From Streptomyces sp. PR69 (GTDB taxonomy: Bacteria > Actinomycetota > Actinomycetes > Streptomycetales > Streptomycetaceae): 43,983 nt of DNA. Location: assembly GCF_026420845.1 (NCBI RefSeq), contig NZ_JAOWCB010000039.1:1-43983 (forward strand). The letters run 5' to 3'. The translations under genes and the position numbers were made by a program. The notes under the pieces were generated by a model. It had not been told where the DNA came from. It searched no databases and saw nothing but the letters and a program-made list of their open reading frames with translations. Shown one piece after another: positions 1 to 8,200 of the stretch (position 1 is its first letter; each line of letters starts with the position of its first letter).

Positions 1-49
1 TCCCAGGGCGTAGGGGGAGGGCAGGGGAAGGTCCCCGCACGCGCAACGC

Positions 50-1678
50 TCAGCGCGCCGCGTCCGCGCCCACCTTCGGCGGTTCCCGCCGCACCCCAGG
101 CTCCCCCGCATCCGCCGTGTAGTCCGACGGCCTCGTCTCGTCCACACCCTCCGGCGCCTTCACCGCCCGCATGACGAACGTCAGCACCACCGTCACGATG
201 ACGTTCAGCACAAACGCTGTGAGCCCGATGTAGCCGATCTCACCGATTCCGGGGATCGTCGCGGACGAGCCGCCGAAGTGCTTCTGCGTGGGGCTGGCCA
301 CCCCGTACGCCGCCGCCGTGCCGTAGATCATGCCGACCGCCCAGCCCCCGAGCAGCGCCCACCGGTGGAACCAGCGGGTGAACAGGCCGCCCACCAGCGC
401 GGGGAAGGTCTGGAGGATCCAGATGCCGCCCAGCAGCTGGAAGTTGATGGCGACCGTCTTGTCCATGGTCAGCACAAACGCCAGCGCACCCACCTTCACC
501 AGCAGTGACACCAGTTTGGAGACCTTGGTCTCCTGCTCCGGCGTGGCGTCGGGGCGGATGAAGTCCTTGTAGATGTTGCGGGTGAACAGATTGGCCGCCG
601 CGATCGACATGATCGCCGCCGGCACCAGCGCGCCGATGCCGATGGCGGCGAAGGCCACGCCCGCGAACCAGTCGGGGAACATGTTCTCGAAGAGCTGGGG
701 GATCGCCAGCTGGCCGTTGCTCACGGTCACGCCGGCGGCGAGCGCCATAAAGCCGAGCAGGGCGAGCATGCCCAGCATCAGCGAGTACAGCGGCAGAATC
801 GTGGTGTTGCGCCGGATGACGTCGCGGCTGCGGGAGGACAGCGTCGCCGTGATGGAGTGGGGGTACATGAAGAGCGCGAGCGCCGAGCCGAAGGCCAGGG
901 TGGCATAGCCCCAGTGGGCCGAGTCGCCGGGGATCAGCGAGCCGCGCGGCTTGTCGGTGGCCGGGTTGATCTGTTCGTATGCCGCGCCCGCCTTGGCGAA
1001 GATCTCGTCGAATCCGCCGAGTTTGATCGGGATGTAGATGATCGCGACCGCGATGACGATATAGATCAGCGTGTCCTTGACGAACGCGATCAGCGCGGGC
1101 GCGCGCAGCCCGGAGGAGTAGGTGTAGGCCGCGAGCACCCCGAAGGCGATCAGCAGCGGCAGGTCCTTGACGAACCAGTTGGTGTGCTCGCTGCCGCCGA
1201 CGCCCATGACGTCCAGCACGGCCTGGATGCCCACCAGTTGGAGCGCGATATACGGCATCGTCGCCAGGATGCCGGTGAGCGCCACGGCGAGCGAGAGCCC
1301 CTTGGAGCCCCAGCGGCCGCGGACGAAGTCAGAGGTGGTGACATAGCCGTGCCGGTGGGAGACCGACCACAGCCGCGGCAGGAAGGTGAAGATCAGCGGA
1401 TAGACGAGAATGGTGTACGGGACGGCGAAGAAGCCCGCCGCTCCGGCCGCGTAGATGGCCGCCGGGACGGCCACGAAGGTGTACGCCGTATAGAGGTCGC
1501 CGCCGAGCAGGAACCAGGTGATCCAGGTGCCGAACGAGCGTCCGCCCAGGCCCCATTCGTCGAGGCTGTGCTCGTTCTCGGCCTTGCGCCAGCGTGCGGC
1601 CAGGAAGCCCATGACCGTCACGGCGACGAAGAAGAAGAGGAAGACGGCGAGTGCGACGCCGTTCACGCCGTCCTTCAC
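50..1678 (-). CDS. Sodium:solute symporter (SSS family), probable monocarboxylate permease
   Basis: This 542-residue membrane protein belongs to the sodium:solute symporter (SSS) superfamily. It has about 13 hydrophobic segments and the conserved early stretch LGGRSFGTWITWFLLGGD followed by YTAYTFVAVP. SSS members import small solutes with Na+. Pairing with a small DUF3311 protein is typical of actinobacterial MctC/MctP/ActP-like monocarboxylate permeases, so acetate, pyruvate or lactate uptake is a fair inference, but no residue seen here fixes the substrate. I chose the GTG start at 1678 because it overlaps the stop of the upstream DUF3311 gene as GTGA. The open frame continues 20 codons further upstream, inside that gene. 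The acidic, proline-containing C-terminus after the last membrane span looks cytoplasmic. Confidence 0.85.
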   Translation of the reverse strand: MKDGVNGVALAVFLFFFVAVTVMGFLAARWRKAENEHSLDEWGLGGRSFGTWITWFLLGGDLYTAYTFVAVPAAIYAAGAAGFFAVPYTILVYPLIFTFLPRLWSVSHRHGYVTTSDFVRGRWGSKGLSLAVALTGILATMPYIALQLVGIQAVLDVMGVGGSEHTNWFVKDLPLLIAFGVLAAYTYSSGLRAPALIAFVKDTLIYIVIAVAIIYIPIKLGGFDEIFAKAGAAYEQINPATDKPRGSLIPGDSAHWGYATLAFGSALALFMYPHSITATLSSRSRDVIRRNTTILPLYSLMLGMLALLGFMALAAGVTVSNGQLAIPQLFENMFPDWFAGVAFAAIGIGALVPAAIMSIAAANLFTRNIYKDFIRPDATPEQETKVSKLVSLLVKVGALAFVLTMDKTVAINFQLLGGIWILQTFPALVGGLFTRWFHRWALLGGWAVGMIYGTAAAYGVASPTQKHFGGSSATIPGIGEIGYIGLTAFVLNVIVTVVLTFVMRAVKAPEGVDETRPSDYTADAGEPGVRREPPKVGADAAR

Positions 1679-2010
1679 AGGTCCCCGCCCTCCTTCCGGG
1701 AAGCGGCGGCGGCCCGGGCGCGCTGGTCGCGCTGCCACAGCCAGTACGCGATCATGGTGAGCCCGGTCGAGATGACGACCCAGAGCATCTGGTACCAGTA
1801 GAAGAACGGCATGCCCGCGAATGTCGGCTCGACCCTGGCATAGGAACTCACCCAGAGCATCGCGATGAACGGTGCGATAAGACAGAGGGCGACGACGACC
1901 CGTACGGGTGTGACCACGGGCTGCTGACGATCCGTCGCTCCCGTGGTTCCCGTGGCTCCTGTCGCTTCCGTTGAATCCGGCGCTTGTGACGCCTTGGGCA
2001 CTTCTGACAT
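1675..2010 (-). CDS. DUF3311 small membrane protein, symporter partner
   Basis: This 111-residue protein has two predicted membrane spans (about residues 35-55 and 70-92) and a polar, Thr/Ala-rich N-terminus. The segment GMPFFYWYQMLWVVIS is the hallmark of DUF3311. Such proteins are encoded directly before SSS permeases in many actinobacteria, and some family members are thought to be needed for permease function or stability; the exact role is unknown. The start ATG has CGGAG eight bases upstream. The gene overlaps the symporter start by 4 bases (GTGA), indicating translational coupling and a two-gene operon. Confidence 0.85.
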   Translation of the reverse strand: MSEVPKASQAPDSTEATGATGTTGATDRQQPVVTPVRVVVALCLIAPFIAMLWVSSYARVEPTFAGMPFFYWYQMLWVVISTGLTMIAYWLWQRDQRARAAAASRKEGGDL

Positions 2011-2100
2011 ACGGCGAACTCCGTCCCCTTGCCGAACGCCTGTGTAATGCGCACGAAATCTAGGGGAGGGGGGCGCGCCGCGACACCCCCTGTCCAGATA

Positions 2101-2115
2101 ACGGATCTATTCCGT
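2101..2115. promoter_or_regulatory. Short inverted repeat upstream of the DUF3311-symporter operon
   Basis: ACGGA-TCTAT-TCCGT is a 5+5+5 dyad about 90 bases upstream of the DUF3311 start and just beyond the dasR stop. It is placed where an operator of the permease operon would lie. No regulator family is recognised, so this is only a candidate. Confidence 0.3.
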
Positions 2116-2138
2116 CAGGTCAGTTGAACGGCGGGAAC

Positions 2139-2912
2139 TTATTCGGCGTTTCCGCCGGGGCGCTGCAGCCGGGCGACGAACTTGTAGCGGTCGCCGCGGT
2201 AGACGGAGCGCACCCACTCCACCGGCTCCCCCTGGGTGTCGATGGAGTGCCGGGACAGCATCAGCATCGGCAGCCCGACGTCCGTGCCGAGCAGTCCGGC
2301 CTCGCGCGGGGTGGCCAGTGAGGTCTCGATGGTCTCCTCGGCCTCGGCGAGCCGTACGTCGTACACCTCCGCCAGGGCGGTGTAGAGGGAGGTGTACTTC
2401 ATCAGATTGCGGCGCAGGGCGGGGAAGCGCTTCGCGGACAGATGGGTGGTCTCGATGGCCATCGGCTCGCCGCTCGCGAGCCGCAGCCGCTCGATGCGCA
2501 GCACCCGGCCGCCCGTGGGGATGTCGAGCAGTCCGGCGAGAGTGTCGTCGGCGGTGACATAGCCGATGTCGAGCAGCTGAGAGGTCGGCTCCAGACCCTG
2601 GGCGCGCATGTCCTCTGTGTACGAGGTGAGCTGCAGGGCCTGGGACACCTTGGGCTTGGCGACAAAGGTGCCCTTGCCCTGGATGCGCTCCAGGCGGCCT
2701 TCGACGACGAGCTCCTGGAGGGCCTGGCGCACGGTCGTGCGGGAGGTGTCGAACTCCGCCGCGAGCGTCCGCTCCGGCGGCACCGGGGTGCCGGGCGGCA
2801 TGGTCTCGGTCATCTCCAGGAGATGCCGCTTGAGGCGGTAGTACTTGGGCACGCGCGCGGTGCGGGCCTGATTGCCGTTCTCGGTCTCGGTGCCGCTCCC
2901 GTCTGTGGTCAT
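2139..2912 (-). CDS. dasR: GntR-family (HutC subfamily) regulator DasR
   Basis: This 257-residue protein matches the DasR family. A winged-helix GntR domain spans about residues 22-90 (VPPERTLAAEFDTSRTTVRQAL, then RIQGKGTFVA), followed by a UTRA effector domain (about 100-250; ETTHLSAKRFPALRR, EWVRSVYRGDRYKFVARL). In S. coelicolor DasR represses N-acetylglucosamine uptake and chitin genes and links aminosugar levels to development and antibiotics. Glucosamine-6-P and related phosphosugars release it from dre sites. I chose the ATG at 2912 because it is preceded by GGAG at suitable spacing and gives the family length. The frame is open 24 codons further but starts in non-conserved sequence. 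The gene is divergent from dasA with two dre sites between. Confidence 0.96.
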   Translation of the reverse strand: MTTDGSGTETENGNQARTARVPKYYRLKRHLLEMTETMPPGTPVPPERTLAAEFDTSRTTVRQALQELVVEGRLERIQGKGTFVAKPKVSQALQLTSYTEDMRAQGLEPTSQLLDIGYVTADDTLAGLLDIPTGGRVLRIERLRLASGEPMAIETTHLSAKRFPALRRNLMKYTSLYTALAEVYDVRLAEAEETIETSLATPREAGLLGTDVGLPMLMLSRHSIDTQGEPVEWVRSVYRGDRYKFVARLQRPGGNAE

Positions 2913-3047
2913 GGCCCGCTTCTCCGCCTTCTGCCCTGCTGCCGTCACCGGCACCTCCGTCTGTCGCGGCTCACATGGTGGCACGGCCCGGTCACAGGTC
3001 GTCGACCTCCCTCAGATGTCGGTCCGGTAACGGACGCGACAGCCCTT

Positions 3048-3076
3048 CTTATACACCCTTGACACCCCTAAAGGTC
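3048..3076 (-). promoter_or_regulatory. Candidate dasR promoter
   Basis: On the minus strand a -10-like TATAAG (3053-3048) lies 17 bases from a weak -35 GACCTT (3076-3071). The -35 overlaps the first dre site, so DasR bound there would block its own promoter. Spacing and sequence are seen; autoregulation is inferred. Confidence 0.4.
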
Positions 3077-3085
3077 TAGGCCAAG
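3070..3085. promoter_or_regulatory. DasR operator (dre), site 1
   Basis: AAAGGTCTAGGCCAAG matches the dre consensus ACTGGTCTAGACCACT at the core GGTCTAG-CC-A. It lies 24 bases before the second site and about 130 bases before the dasA start. Two dre copies in the dasR-dasA gap are also known from S. coelicolor. Confidence 0.7.
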
Positions 3086-3093
3086 CTCCCGGT

Positions 3094-3109
3094 ACTGGTC
3101 TAAACCATT
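3094..3109. promoter_or_regulatory. DasR operator (dre), site 2
   Basis: ACTGGTCTAAACCATT differs from the published dre consensus ACTGGTCTAGACCACT at only two positions and is the best dre match in the window. It lies between dasR and dasA, as expected for control of the chitobiose transporter operon. Confidence 0.88.
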
Positions 3110-3214
3110 AAAGACCAGATCCCGGCCCCAGGGCAGACTCCGATGCGCGACCTCAAGTTCTGCGCGACTCCCGGGTGGTGGGGGGTAACTCTTGCATCCC
3201 TTGAGGAGGGTGGC

Positions 3215-4513
3215 GTGAAGCGTAAGCTCATAGCTGCGGTGGGTGTGGCTGCGATGACCGCGTCGATCGCGGCATGCGGCTCCGACAGCACCAAGGCCGC
3301 GAAGGACCCCAAGGACCGCGACGAGACGCTGACCGTCTGGCTGATGGTCGATGCGCAGTCCACCTGGCCCGAGCTGGTCAAGGATGTCAACGCCCAGTTC
3401 AACGCCAAGTACCCCAAGGTCAAGGTCAACGTCCAGTACCAGCAGTGGGGCGACAAGACCAAGAAGCTGGACGCCGCCCTCGCCGGCGACAAGTTCCCCG
3501 ACGTCGTCGAGCTCGGCAACACCGAGACCATGACGTACATCCTCAACGGCGCCCTGGGTGAGATCGACGAAAAGAAGTACGAGAACTCCGACACCTGGAT
3601 CAAGGGCCTGAAGGACACCTGCTCCTTCGAGGGCAAGCTCTACTGCGTCCCCTACTACGCGGGCGCCCGTGTCGCGATCTACAACAAGGACATGTTCAAG
3701 GCCGGCACGGGCTCCGACGCGCTGCCGGCCACCGAAGCCGAGCTGACCGCCGCCCTCGACAAGGTCCAGCAGAAGTACGGCGACGACAAGGCCTTCTCTC
3801 CGCTCTATCTGCCCGGCCGCTACTGGTATGCCGCCATGTCCTACGTCGCCGCGTACGGCGGCCAGATCGCCGAGTACGACGAGGGCGGCAAGAAGTGGAA
3901 GGCCACCCTCTCCACCCCCGAGGCGCAGCAGGGCATCAAGCACTTCGTCGACCTGGTCAACAAGTACAACCACGGCGACAAGACGAAGGACGAGCAGGAC
4001 CACGCCAACGTGATGGCCAATGAGAAGACCGCTCTTCTCTACGGCAACGGCTGGGAGGCCGGCAGTGTCGTCGACCCGGCCGCCAACGGCAACGAGAAGC
4101 TGAAGGACAAGATCGGCACCGCGGGCATGCCCGGCCCGAACGGCAAGGCGCTGCCGTCCTTCATCGGCGGCTCCGACCTCGCCACCATCTCCAAGTCCAA
4201 GATCCAGGACCTGGGCGAGGAGTGGATCTCCATGTTCACCAGCGAGAAGTCCCAGGCCGTCCTCGCCTCCAAGAACATCCTGCCCAACAACACCAAGCAG
4301 CTTGAGCCGCTGAAGGCGAAGCCGGAGACCGCTCCGATCGCCAACGCCGTCCCGGACGCCTGGTTCACCCCGATCGCCCCCGGCTGGGCCGCGGTCGAGA
4401 AGAGTGAGGTCCTGGAGCTGATGCTGCTCGACATCATCAAGGGCACATCCGTCGAGGAGGCCACCAAGAAGGCCGACGAGGAGATCGACAAGCTGATCAA
4501 CGAGCAGTCCTGA
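3215..4513 (+). CDS. dasA: Chitobiose ABC transporter solute-binding lipoprotein DasA
   Basis: This 432-residue extracellular sugar-binding protein is of the family-1 solute-binding type (SBP_bac_1). The signal peptide begins VKRKLIAAVGVAAM and ends in a lipobox SIAAC with the lipidated Cys at residue 21. The mature part has the family features LTVWLMVDAQ, KFPDVVELGN and YCVPYYAGARVAIYN. DasA binds N,N'-diacetylchitobiose and feeds the DasB/DasC permease; the ATPase MsiK is encoded elsewhere in Streptomyces and is absent here. I chose the GTG at 3215, with GAGGAGGG four bases upstream; an upstream in-frame ATG at 3143 would put 24 non-signal residues before the signal peptide. A strong hairpin follows the stop, which may set DasA above the permeases. 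Confidence 0.95.
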   Translation: MKRKLIAAVGVAAMTASIAACGSDSTKAAKDPKDRDETLTVWLMVDAQSTWPELVKDVNAQFNAKYPKVKVNVQYQQWGDKTKKLDAALAGDKFPDVVELGNTETMTYILNGALGEIDEKKYENSDTWIKGLKDTCSFEGKLYCVPYYAGARVAIYNKDMFKAGTGSDALPATEAELTAALDKVQQKYGDDKAFSPLYLPGRYWYAAMSYVAAYGGQIAEYDEGGKKWKATLSTPEAQQGIKHFVDLVNKYNHGDKTKDEQDHANVMANEKTALLYGNGWEAGSVVDPAANGNEKLKDKIGTAGMPGPNGKALPSFIGGSDLATISKSKIQDLGEEWISMFTSEKSQAVLASKNILPNNTKQLEPLKAKPETAPIANAVPDAWFTPIAPGWAAVEKSEVLELMLLDIIKGTSVEEATKKADEEIDKLINEQS

Positions 4514-4556
4514 CCTGACCCGGGACTCTCGACGGCTTCGGTCCCCTTCGTCTGTC

Positions 4557-4600
4557 GCGGGGGCGGCCGACCTGCTCCGGCGCAGGTCCGCCGCCCCCGC
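4557..4600 (+). terminator. dasA-dasB intergenic hairpin (attenuator type)
   Basis: GCGGGGGCGG at 4557-4566 pairs with CCGCCCCCGC at 4591-4600, and an inner CGACCTG/CAGGTC stem extends the structure. There is no T-run. Such structures between a binding-protein gene and its permeases commonly lower downstream expression and protect the upstream mRNA. Confidence 0.7.
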
Positions 4601-4646
4601 CCCCGGTACTTCCCGGTCGTCACACCTGAACGGAAGGCTCAGCACC

Positions 4647-5657
4647 ATGAGTGCCGCCGATATGAAAGCAGCCGACCCGGCGGCGCCCGCCTCGCGGCGC
4701 ACCGAGGTCACCGGCCCGCAGCCGCCCGAGGGCACGGCGCGCAAGGCCCGCAGCATCCGATCCCGAAGAGCCGGTGAGCTGCTGCCGTATCTGCTGATAG
4801 GCCCGACCATCGTCGCCATCGCCGCGGTCTTCCTCTGGCCGCTGGTCAAGACGGTGATCATGTCCTTCCAGGACGTCGGCCGCAAGGAGCTGTGGACGGG
4901 CGAAGCCGCCCCCTGGGTCGGCTTCGAGCAGTTCACCACTATCTTCGCCGACGGCGCCTTCTGGGACTCCGTCGTCCTCACCGTGGTCTTCATGGCCGCC
5001 TGTGTGATCGCCACCCTCGCCCTCGGGCTCGCCGTCGCGCTGATGATGCAGCGCATGTCGGCATGGGCGCGGCTGCTGGTGACCGCGGCGCTGATCGCCG
5101 CCTGGTCCATCCCGCTGATGGTGGCCGCGTCGATCTTCCGCTGGTTCTCCGACTCCGACTACGGCGTCTGGAACATGGTCCTCGCCAAGTACCTCGGGCT
5201 CGACTTCCAGGGCCACAACTGGTTCCTCGACTACAAGCAGGGCTTCGTCGTCATCGGCGCGGTCGTCGTCTGGGGCGCGGTCCCCTTTGTCGCCATCACG
5301 CTGTACGCGGCCCTCACCCAGGTCCCCAAGGAGCTGGAGGAAGCCGCGGCCATCGACGGCGTCGGGGCCTTCGGCAACTTCCGCTTCGTCGTCTGGCCGG
5401 TCATCAAACCGGTCTTCCAGATGGTCGCGACCCTGTCGGTCATCTGGGACTTCAACGTCCTCGGCCAGGTCTGGCTGATGCGCGGCACCAAGCCCGAGCC
5501 GGAGTACGAGGTGCTCGGCCTCTACGCCTTCAACAAGGCCTTCGAGTCCAACTCCTTCAGCCAGGGCGCGGCGATCTCCCTGATCACGGTGCTGCTGCTG
5601 TCCGGCGTCGCCGTGTACTACCTGCGCCAGCTGCTCAAGATCGGAGAGGTCGAGTGA
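4647..5657 (+). CDS. dasB: Chitobiose ABC transporter permease DasB
   Basis: This 336-residue inner-membrane permease is of the MalF/CUT1 type. A polar N-terminus of about 45 residues is followed by six membrane segments, starting ELLPYLLIGPTIVAIAAVFLWPL. The EAA loop, which contacts the ATPase, is ELEEAAAIDGVGAFGNFRFV followed by WPVIKP near residue 230. It forms the channel with DasC and should be energised by MsiK. GGAAGG at 4632-4637 precedes the ATG. The stop overlaps the dasC start by four bases (GTGA). Confidence 0.93.
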   Translation: MSAADMKAADPAAPASRRTEVTGPQPPEGTARKARSIRSRRAGELLPYLLIGPTIVAIAAVFLWPLVKTVIMSFQDVGRKELWTGEAAPWVGFEQFTTIFADGAFWDSVVLTVVFMAACVIATLALGLAVALMMQRMSAWARLLVTAALIAAWSIPLMVAASIFRWFSDSDYGVWNMVLAKYLGLDFQGHNWFLDYKQGFVVIGAVVVWGAVPFVAITLYAALTQVPKELEEAAAIDGVGAFGNFRFVVWPVIKPVFQMVATLSVIWDFNVLGQVWLMRGTKPEPEYEVLGLYAFNKAFESNSFSQGAAISLITVLLLSGVAVYYLRQLLKIGEVE

Positions 5658-6613
5658 GCGCCACCGCCTCCGCCCCGAAGGCCCCGAAGACCGCGAAGAC
5701 CGCGAAGACCGCGAAGACCGCGAAGACCGCGTCCTCCGCCGGTCCGGCCGGATCGCCGCGGCCCGCGTCCGCCGCGATCCGCCCGGACCGCAAGAACAGA
5801 TCCCGGCACCTCTACAACCTCATCGGGCTGCTGACCTTCGTCGTCATGATCTTCCCGGTGTACTGGCTGGTCATCAGCGCGCTCCGGCCCAACGCCGAGA
5901 TCCGCAGCTATGACCAGACCCTGTGGCCCTCGTCGATCACCTTCGACAACTTCAGCCGGGCCATGGACCAGGCCAACTTCGGCACCGCGGTCAAGTCCAG
6001 CCTCATCGTCTGCGTCACCGCGGTGGTCGGCGCGATGATCATGGCGACCATCGCCGCGTACGCCATCGGCCGCTTCCGCTTCAAGGGCCGCAGGATCTTT
6101 ATGATCGTGCTGATCCTGGTGCAGCTGCTGCCGCCGACCGCGATGCTGATCCCCATCTATCTCCAGCTCAACGACCTCGGCGCGCTGAACGAGTACTGGG
6201 GCGTGATCATCGTCTATCTCGTCTCCACCCTGCCGTTCGCCACCTGGATGATCCGCGGCTTCGTGATCAACATCCCCAGGGAGCTGGAGGAGTCCGCCAT
6301 GGTGGACGGCTGCAGCCAGATGGGCGCCTTCTGGCGGGTCGTCTTCCCGCTGCTCGCGCCGGGTCTCGCCGCCGCCTCCATCTACTCCCTGATCAACGCC
6401 TGGAACGAGTATCTGCTCGCCTACGTCGTGCTCCAGGACAACGACAAATACACGCTCAATGTGTGGCTGGCGAACTTCACCACCTCGCGCGGAGTGGACT
6501 ACGGCGCGCTGATGGCCGCCTCGACGCTCATCGCCATCCCCGTCGTGGCCTTCTTCATGGTCATCCAGAAGAAGATGGCCGCGGGGCTCACCTCGGGCGC
6601 AGTGAAGGGATAA
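5654..6613 (+). CDS. dasC: Chitobiose ABC transporter permease DasC
   Basis: This 319-residue permease is of the MalG/CUT1 type with six membrane segments, the first beginning at about residue 55 (LIGLLTFVVMIFPVYWLVIS). Its EAA loop is ELEESAMVDGCSQMGAFWRV followed by FPLLAP. The GTG start overlaps the dasB stop. The cytoplasmic N-terminus is unusual: KTA is repeated about five times (KTAKTAKTAKTAKTA) from a 9-base tandem repeat, before a Ser/Ala/Pro-rich linker. The repeat lies outside the conserved permease core and is unlikely to affect transport directly. dasD follows after 9 bases. Confidence 0.93.
   Translation: MSATASAPKAPKTAKTAKTAKTAKTASSAGPAGSPRPASAAIRPDRKNRSRHLYNLIGLLTFVVMIFPVYWLVISALRPNAEIRSYDQTLWPSSITFDNFSRAMDQANFGTAVKSSLIVCVTAVVGAMIMATIAAYAIGRFRFKGRRIFMIVLILVQLLPPTAMLIPIYLQLNDLGALNEYWGVIIVYLVSTLPFATWMIRGFVINIPRELEESAMVDGCSQMGAFWRVVFPLLAPGLAAASIYSLINAWNEYLLAYVVLQDNDKYTLNVWLANFTTSRGVDYGALMAASTLIAIPVVAFFMVIQKKMAAGLTSGAVKG
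5686..5731 (+). repeat. 9-base tandem repeat in dasC
   Basis: The unit ACCGCGAAG occurs about five times in a row near the 5' end of dasC, encoding the Lys-Thr-Ala run. Because the unit is a multiple of three, copy-number slippage would keep the frame. Confidence 0.85.
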
Positions 6614-6622
6614 CACCGTCCT

Positions 6623-8170
6623 ATGACGACGCTTGTGAGCACATCCGACACTCTCACCCGCGACGCCCTCGCCGTGCTCCAGCCGGGCTTCACCGGCACC
6701 ACGGCCCCCGACTGGCTGCTCCGCCGCATCGGCGAAGGGCTGAGCGCGGTCGGTCTGTTCGGCCGCAACATCGCCTCGCCCGAGCAGCTCGCCGCGCTCA
6801 CCGCGCAGCTGCGGGCCGAGCGGGACGACGTCCTGGTGGCCATCGACGAGGAGGGCGGCGACGTCACCCGGCTTGAGGTGCACACCGGCTCCTCCTTCCC
6901 CGGCAATCACGCGCTGGGAGTCGTGGACGACACCGGGCTGACCCGGGCCGTCGCCGCGGAGCTCGGCCGGCGGCTCGCCGCCTGCGGGGTCGACCTCAAC
7001 TGGGCCCCCTCCGCTGACATCAACTCAGACCCGGACAACCCGGTTATCGGCGTACGGTCTTTCGGCGCGGACCGGGAACTGGTTGAACGTCACACCGCCG
7101 CCTATGTCGAGGGGCTCCAGTCGGCCGGAGTCGCCGCCTGCACCAAGCACTTCCCCGGACACGGCGACACCAATGTCGACTCGCACCATGCGCTGCCCCG
7201 CGTCGATGTGGACCTCGCCACGTTGCACGCCCGTGAGCTGGGGCCTTTCCGCGCGGCCGCCGCCGCGGGTTCCAAAGCCGTGATGAGCGCGCATATCCTG
7301 CTTCCCGCGCTCGACCCCGACCGCCCGGCGACCCTGAGCCCGCAGATCCTCACCGGACTGCTGCGTGAAGAGCTGGGCTACCAGGGGCTGATCGTCACCG
7401 ACGGCATGGAGATGCAGGCCATTGCGGCGACGTACGGCATCGAGCGCGGCTCCGTCCTCGCGATCGCCGCGGGCGCCGACGCCATCTGCGTCGGCGGCGG
7501 CCTGGCCGACGAGGAGACCGTACTGCGGCTGCGCGACGCGCTGGTCACGGCGGTGCGGAACGGCGACCTGCCCGAGGAGCGGCTCGTCGACGCTGCGGCG
7601 CGGGTGCGCGCCCTCGCCGACTGGACGCGCCGGGCCAGGGGGGCTGAGAGGGAGCCGGGCGCGGCTTCAGAGGAGGGGACCGCGCCCGGCTCCGGCAGCG
7701 GGGCGGACATCGGGCTGGTCGCGGCCCGGCGCGCGGTGAAGCTGACGGCCGCCCGCCTTCCGTACGAACCTCCCGCGGCCGCGCCGTATGTGGCCGCCCT
7801 CGCCCCGGTCGCGAACATCGCCGTCGGCGACGAGACCCCCTGGGGCGTGGCCGCTGAGCTGGACGCCCTGCTGCCCGGCACCGCGAGCGGCTCATACGGG
7901 GAGACGGACGACGCCCGCGGACTGGCCGACGACGTGCTGGCCGCGGCGGGGGACCGTAGGATCGTCGCTGTGGTACGCGATGCCCACCGCCACCCCTGGA
8001 TGGTGCGCGCACTCGACGCCCTCGTCGCCGCCCGGCCCGACGTGGTCGTGGTGGAGATGGGCGTGAACGGCGCGGAGCCCAGGGGAGCGCTGCATATCGC
8101 GACCCATGGCGCGGCCCGGGTGTGCGGGCGCGCCGCCGCCGAGGTCATCGCCGGCGCCGGCGGAGCCTGA
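6623..8170 (+). CDS. dasD: Beta-N-acetylglucosaminidase DasD (GH3)
   Basis: This 515-residue glycoside hydrolase family 3 enzyme is of the NagZ/DasD type. Conserved blocks are LVAIDEEGGDVTRL, the KHFPGHGDTNVDSHHALP segment carrying the family's His/Asp pair, and LIVTDGMEMQAI with the expected nucleophilic Asp. There is no signal peptide, so it should act in the cytoplasm on chitobiose imported by DasABC, yielding N-acetylglucosamine. The region after about residue 340 is less conserved and Ala/Gly-rich. GAAGGGA lies 12 bases before the ATG. The gene is the fourth of the das operon. Confidence 0.9.
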   Translation: MTTLVSTSDTLTRDALAVLQPGFTGTTAPDWLLRRIGEGLSAVGLFGRNIASPEQLAALTAQLRAERDDVLVAIDEEGGDVTRLEVHTGSSFPGNHALGVVDDTGLTRAVAAELGRRLAACGVDLNWAPSADINSDPDNPVIGVRSFGADRELVERHTAAYVEGLQSAGVAACTKHFPGHGDTNVDSHHALPRVDVDLATLHARELGPFRAAAAAGSKAVMSAHILLPALDPDRPATLSPQILTGLLREELGYQGLIVTDGMEMQAIAATYGIERGSVLAIAAGADAICVGGGLADEETVLRLRDALVTAVRNGDLPEERLVDAAARVRALADWTRRARGAEREPGAASEEGTAPGSGSGADIGLVAARRAVKLTAARLPYEPPAAAPYVAALAPVANIAVGDETPWGVAAELDALLPGTASGSYGETDDARGLADDVLAAAGDRRIVAVVRDAHRHPWMVRALDALVAARPDVVVVEMGVNGAEPRGALHIATHGAARVCGRAAAEVIAGAGGA

Positions 8171-8200
8171 CCTCATGACGCCGTCAGGGAGGCGCCCAGC

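Larger units (their letters stand above)
2913..3214. other. dasR-dasA divergent control region
   Basis: This gene-free stretch of about 300 bases separates the divergent dasR and dasA. It holds two dre-type DasR sites (3070-3085 and 3094-3109), a candidate dasR promoter at 3048-3076, and the dasA ribosome binding site GAGGAGGG at 3203-3210. No additional coding sequence was seen. Confidence 0.8.

Noticed and set aside
50..1801. Long plus-strand open frames antisense to the symporter
   Set aside because: They are shadows of a clear membrane-protein gene on the other strand, with Arg/Gly-rich translations.
3068..5110. 680-residue minus-strand open frame antisense to dasA and dasB
   Set aside because: It mirrors third-position GC bias of the real genes; the product is low complexity (Leu/Gly/Val-rich).
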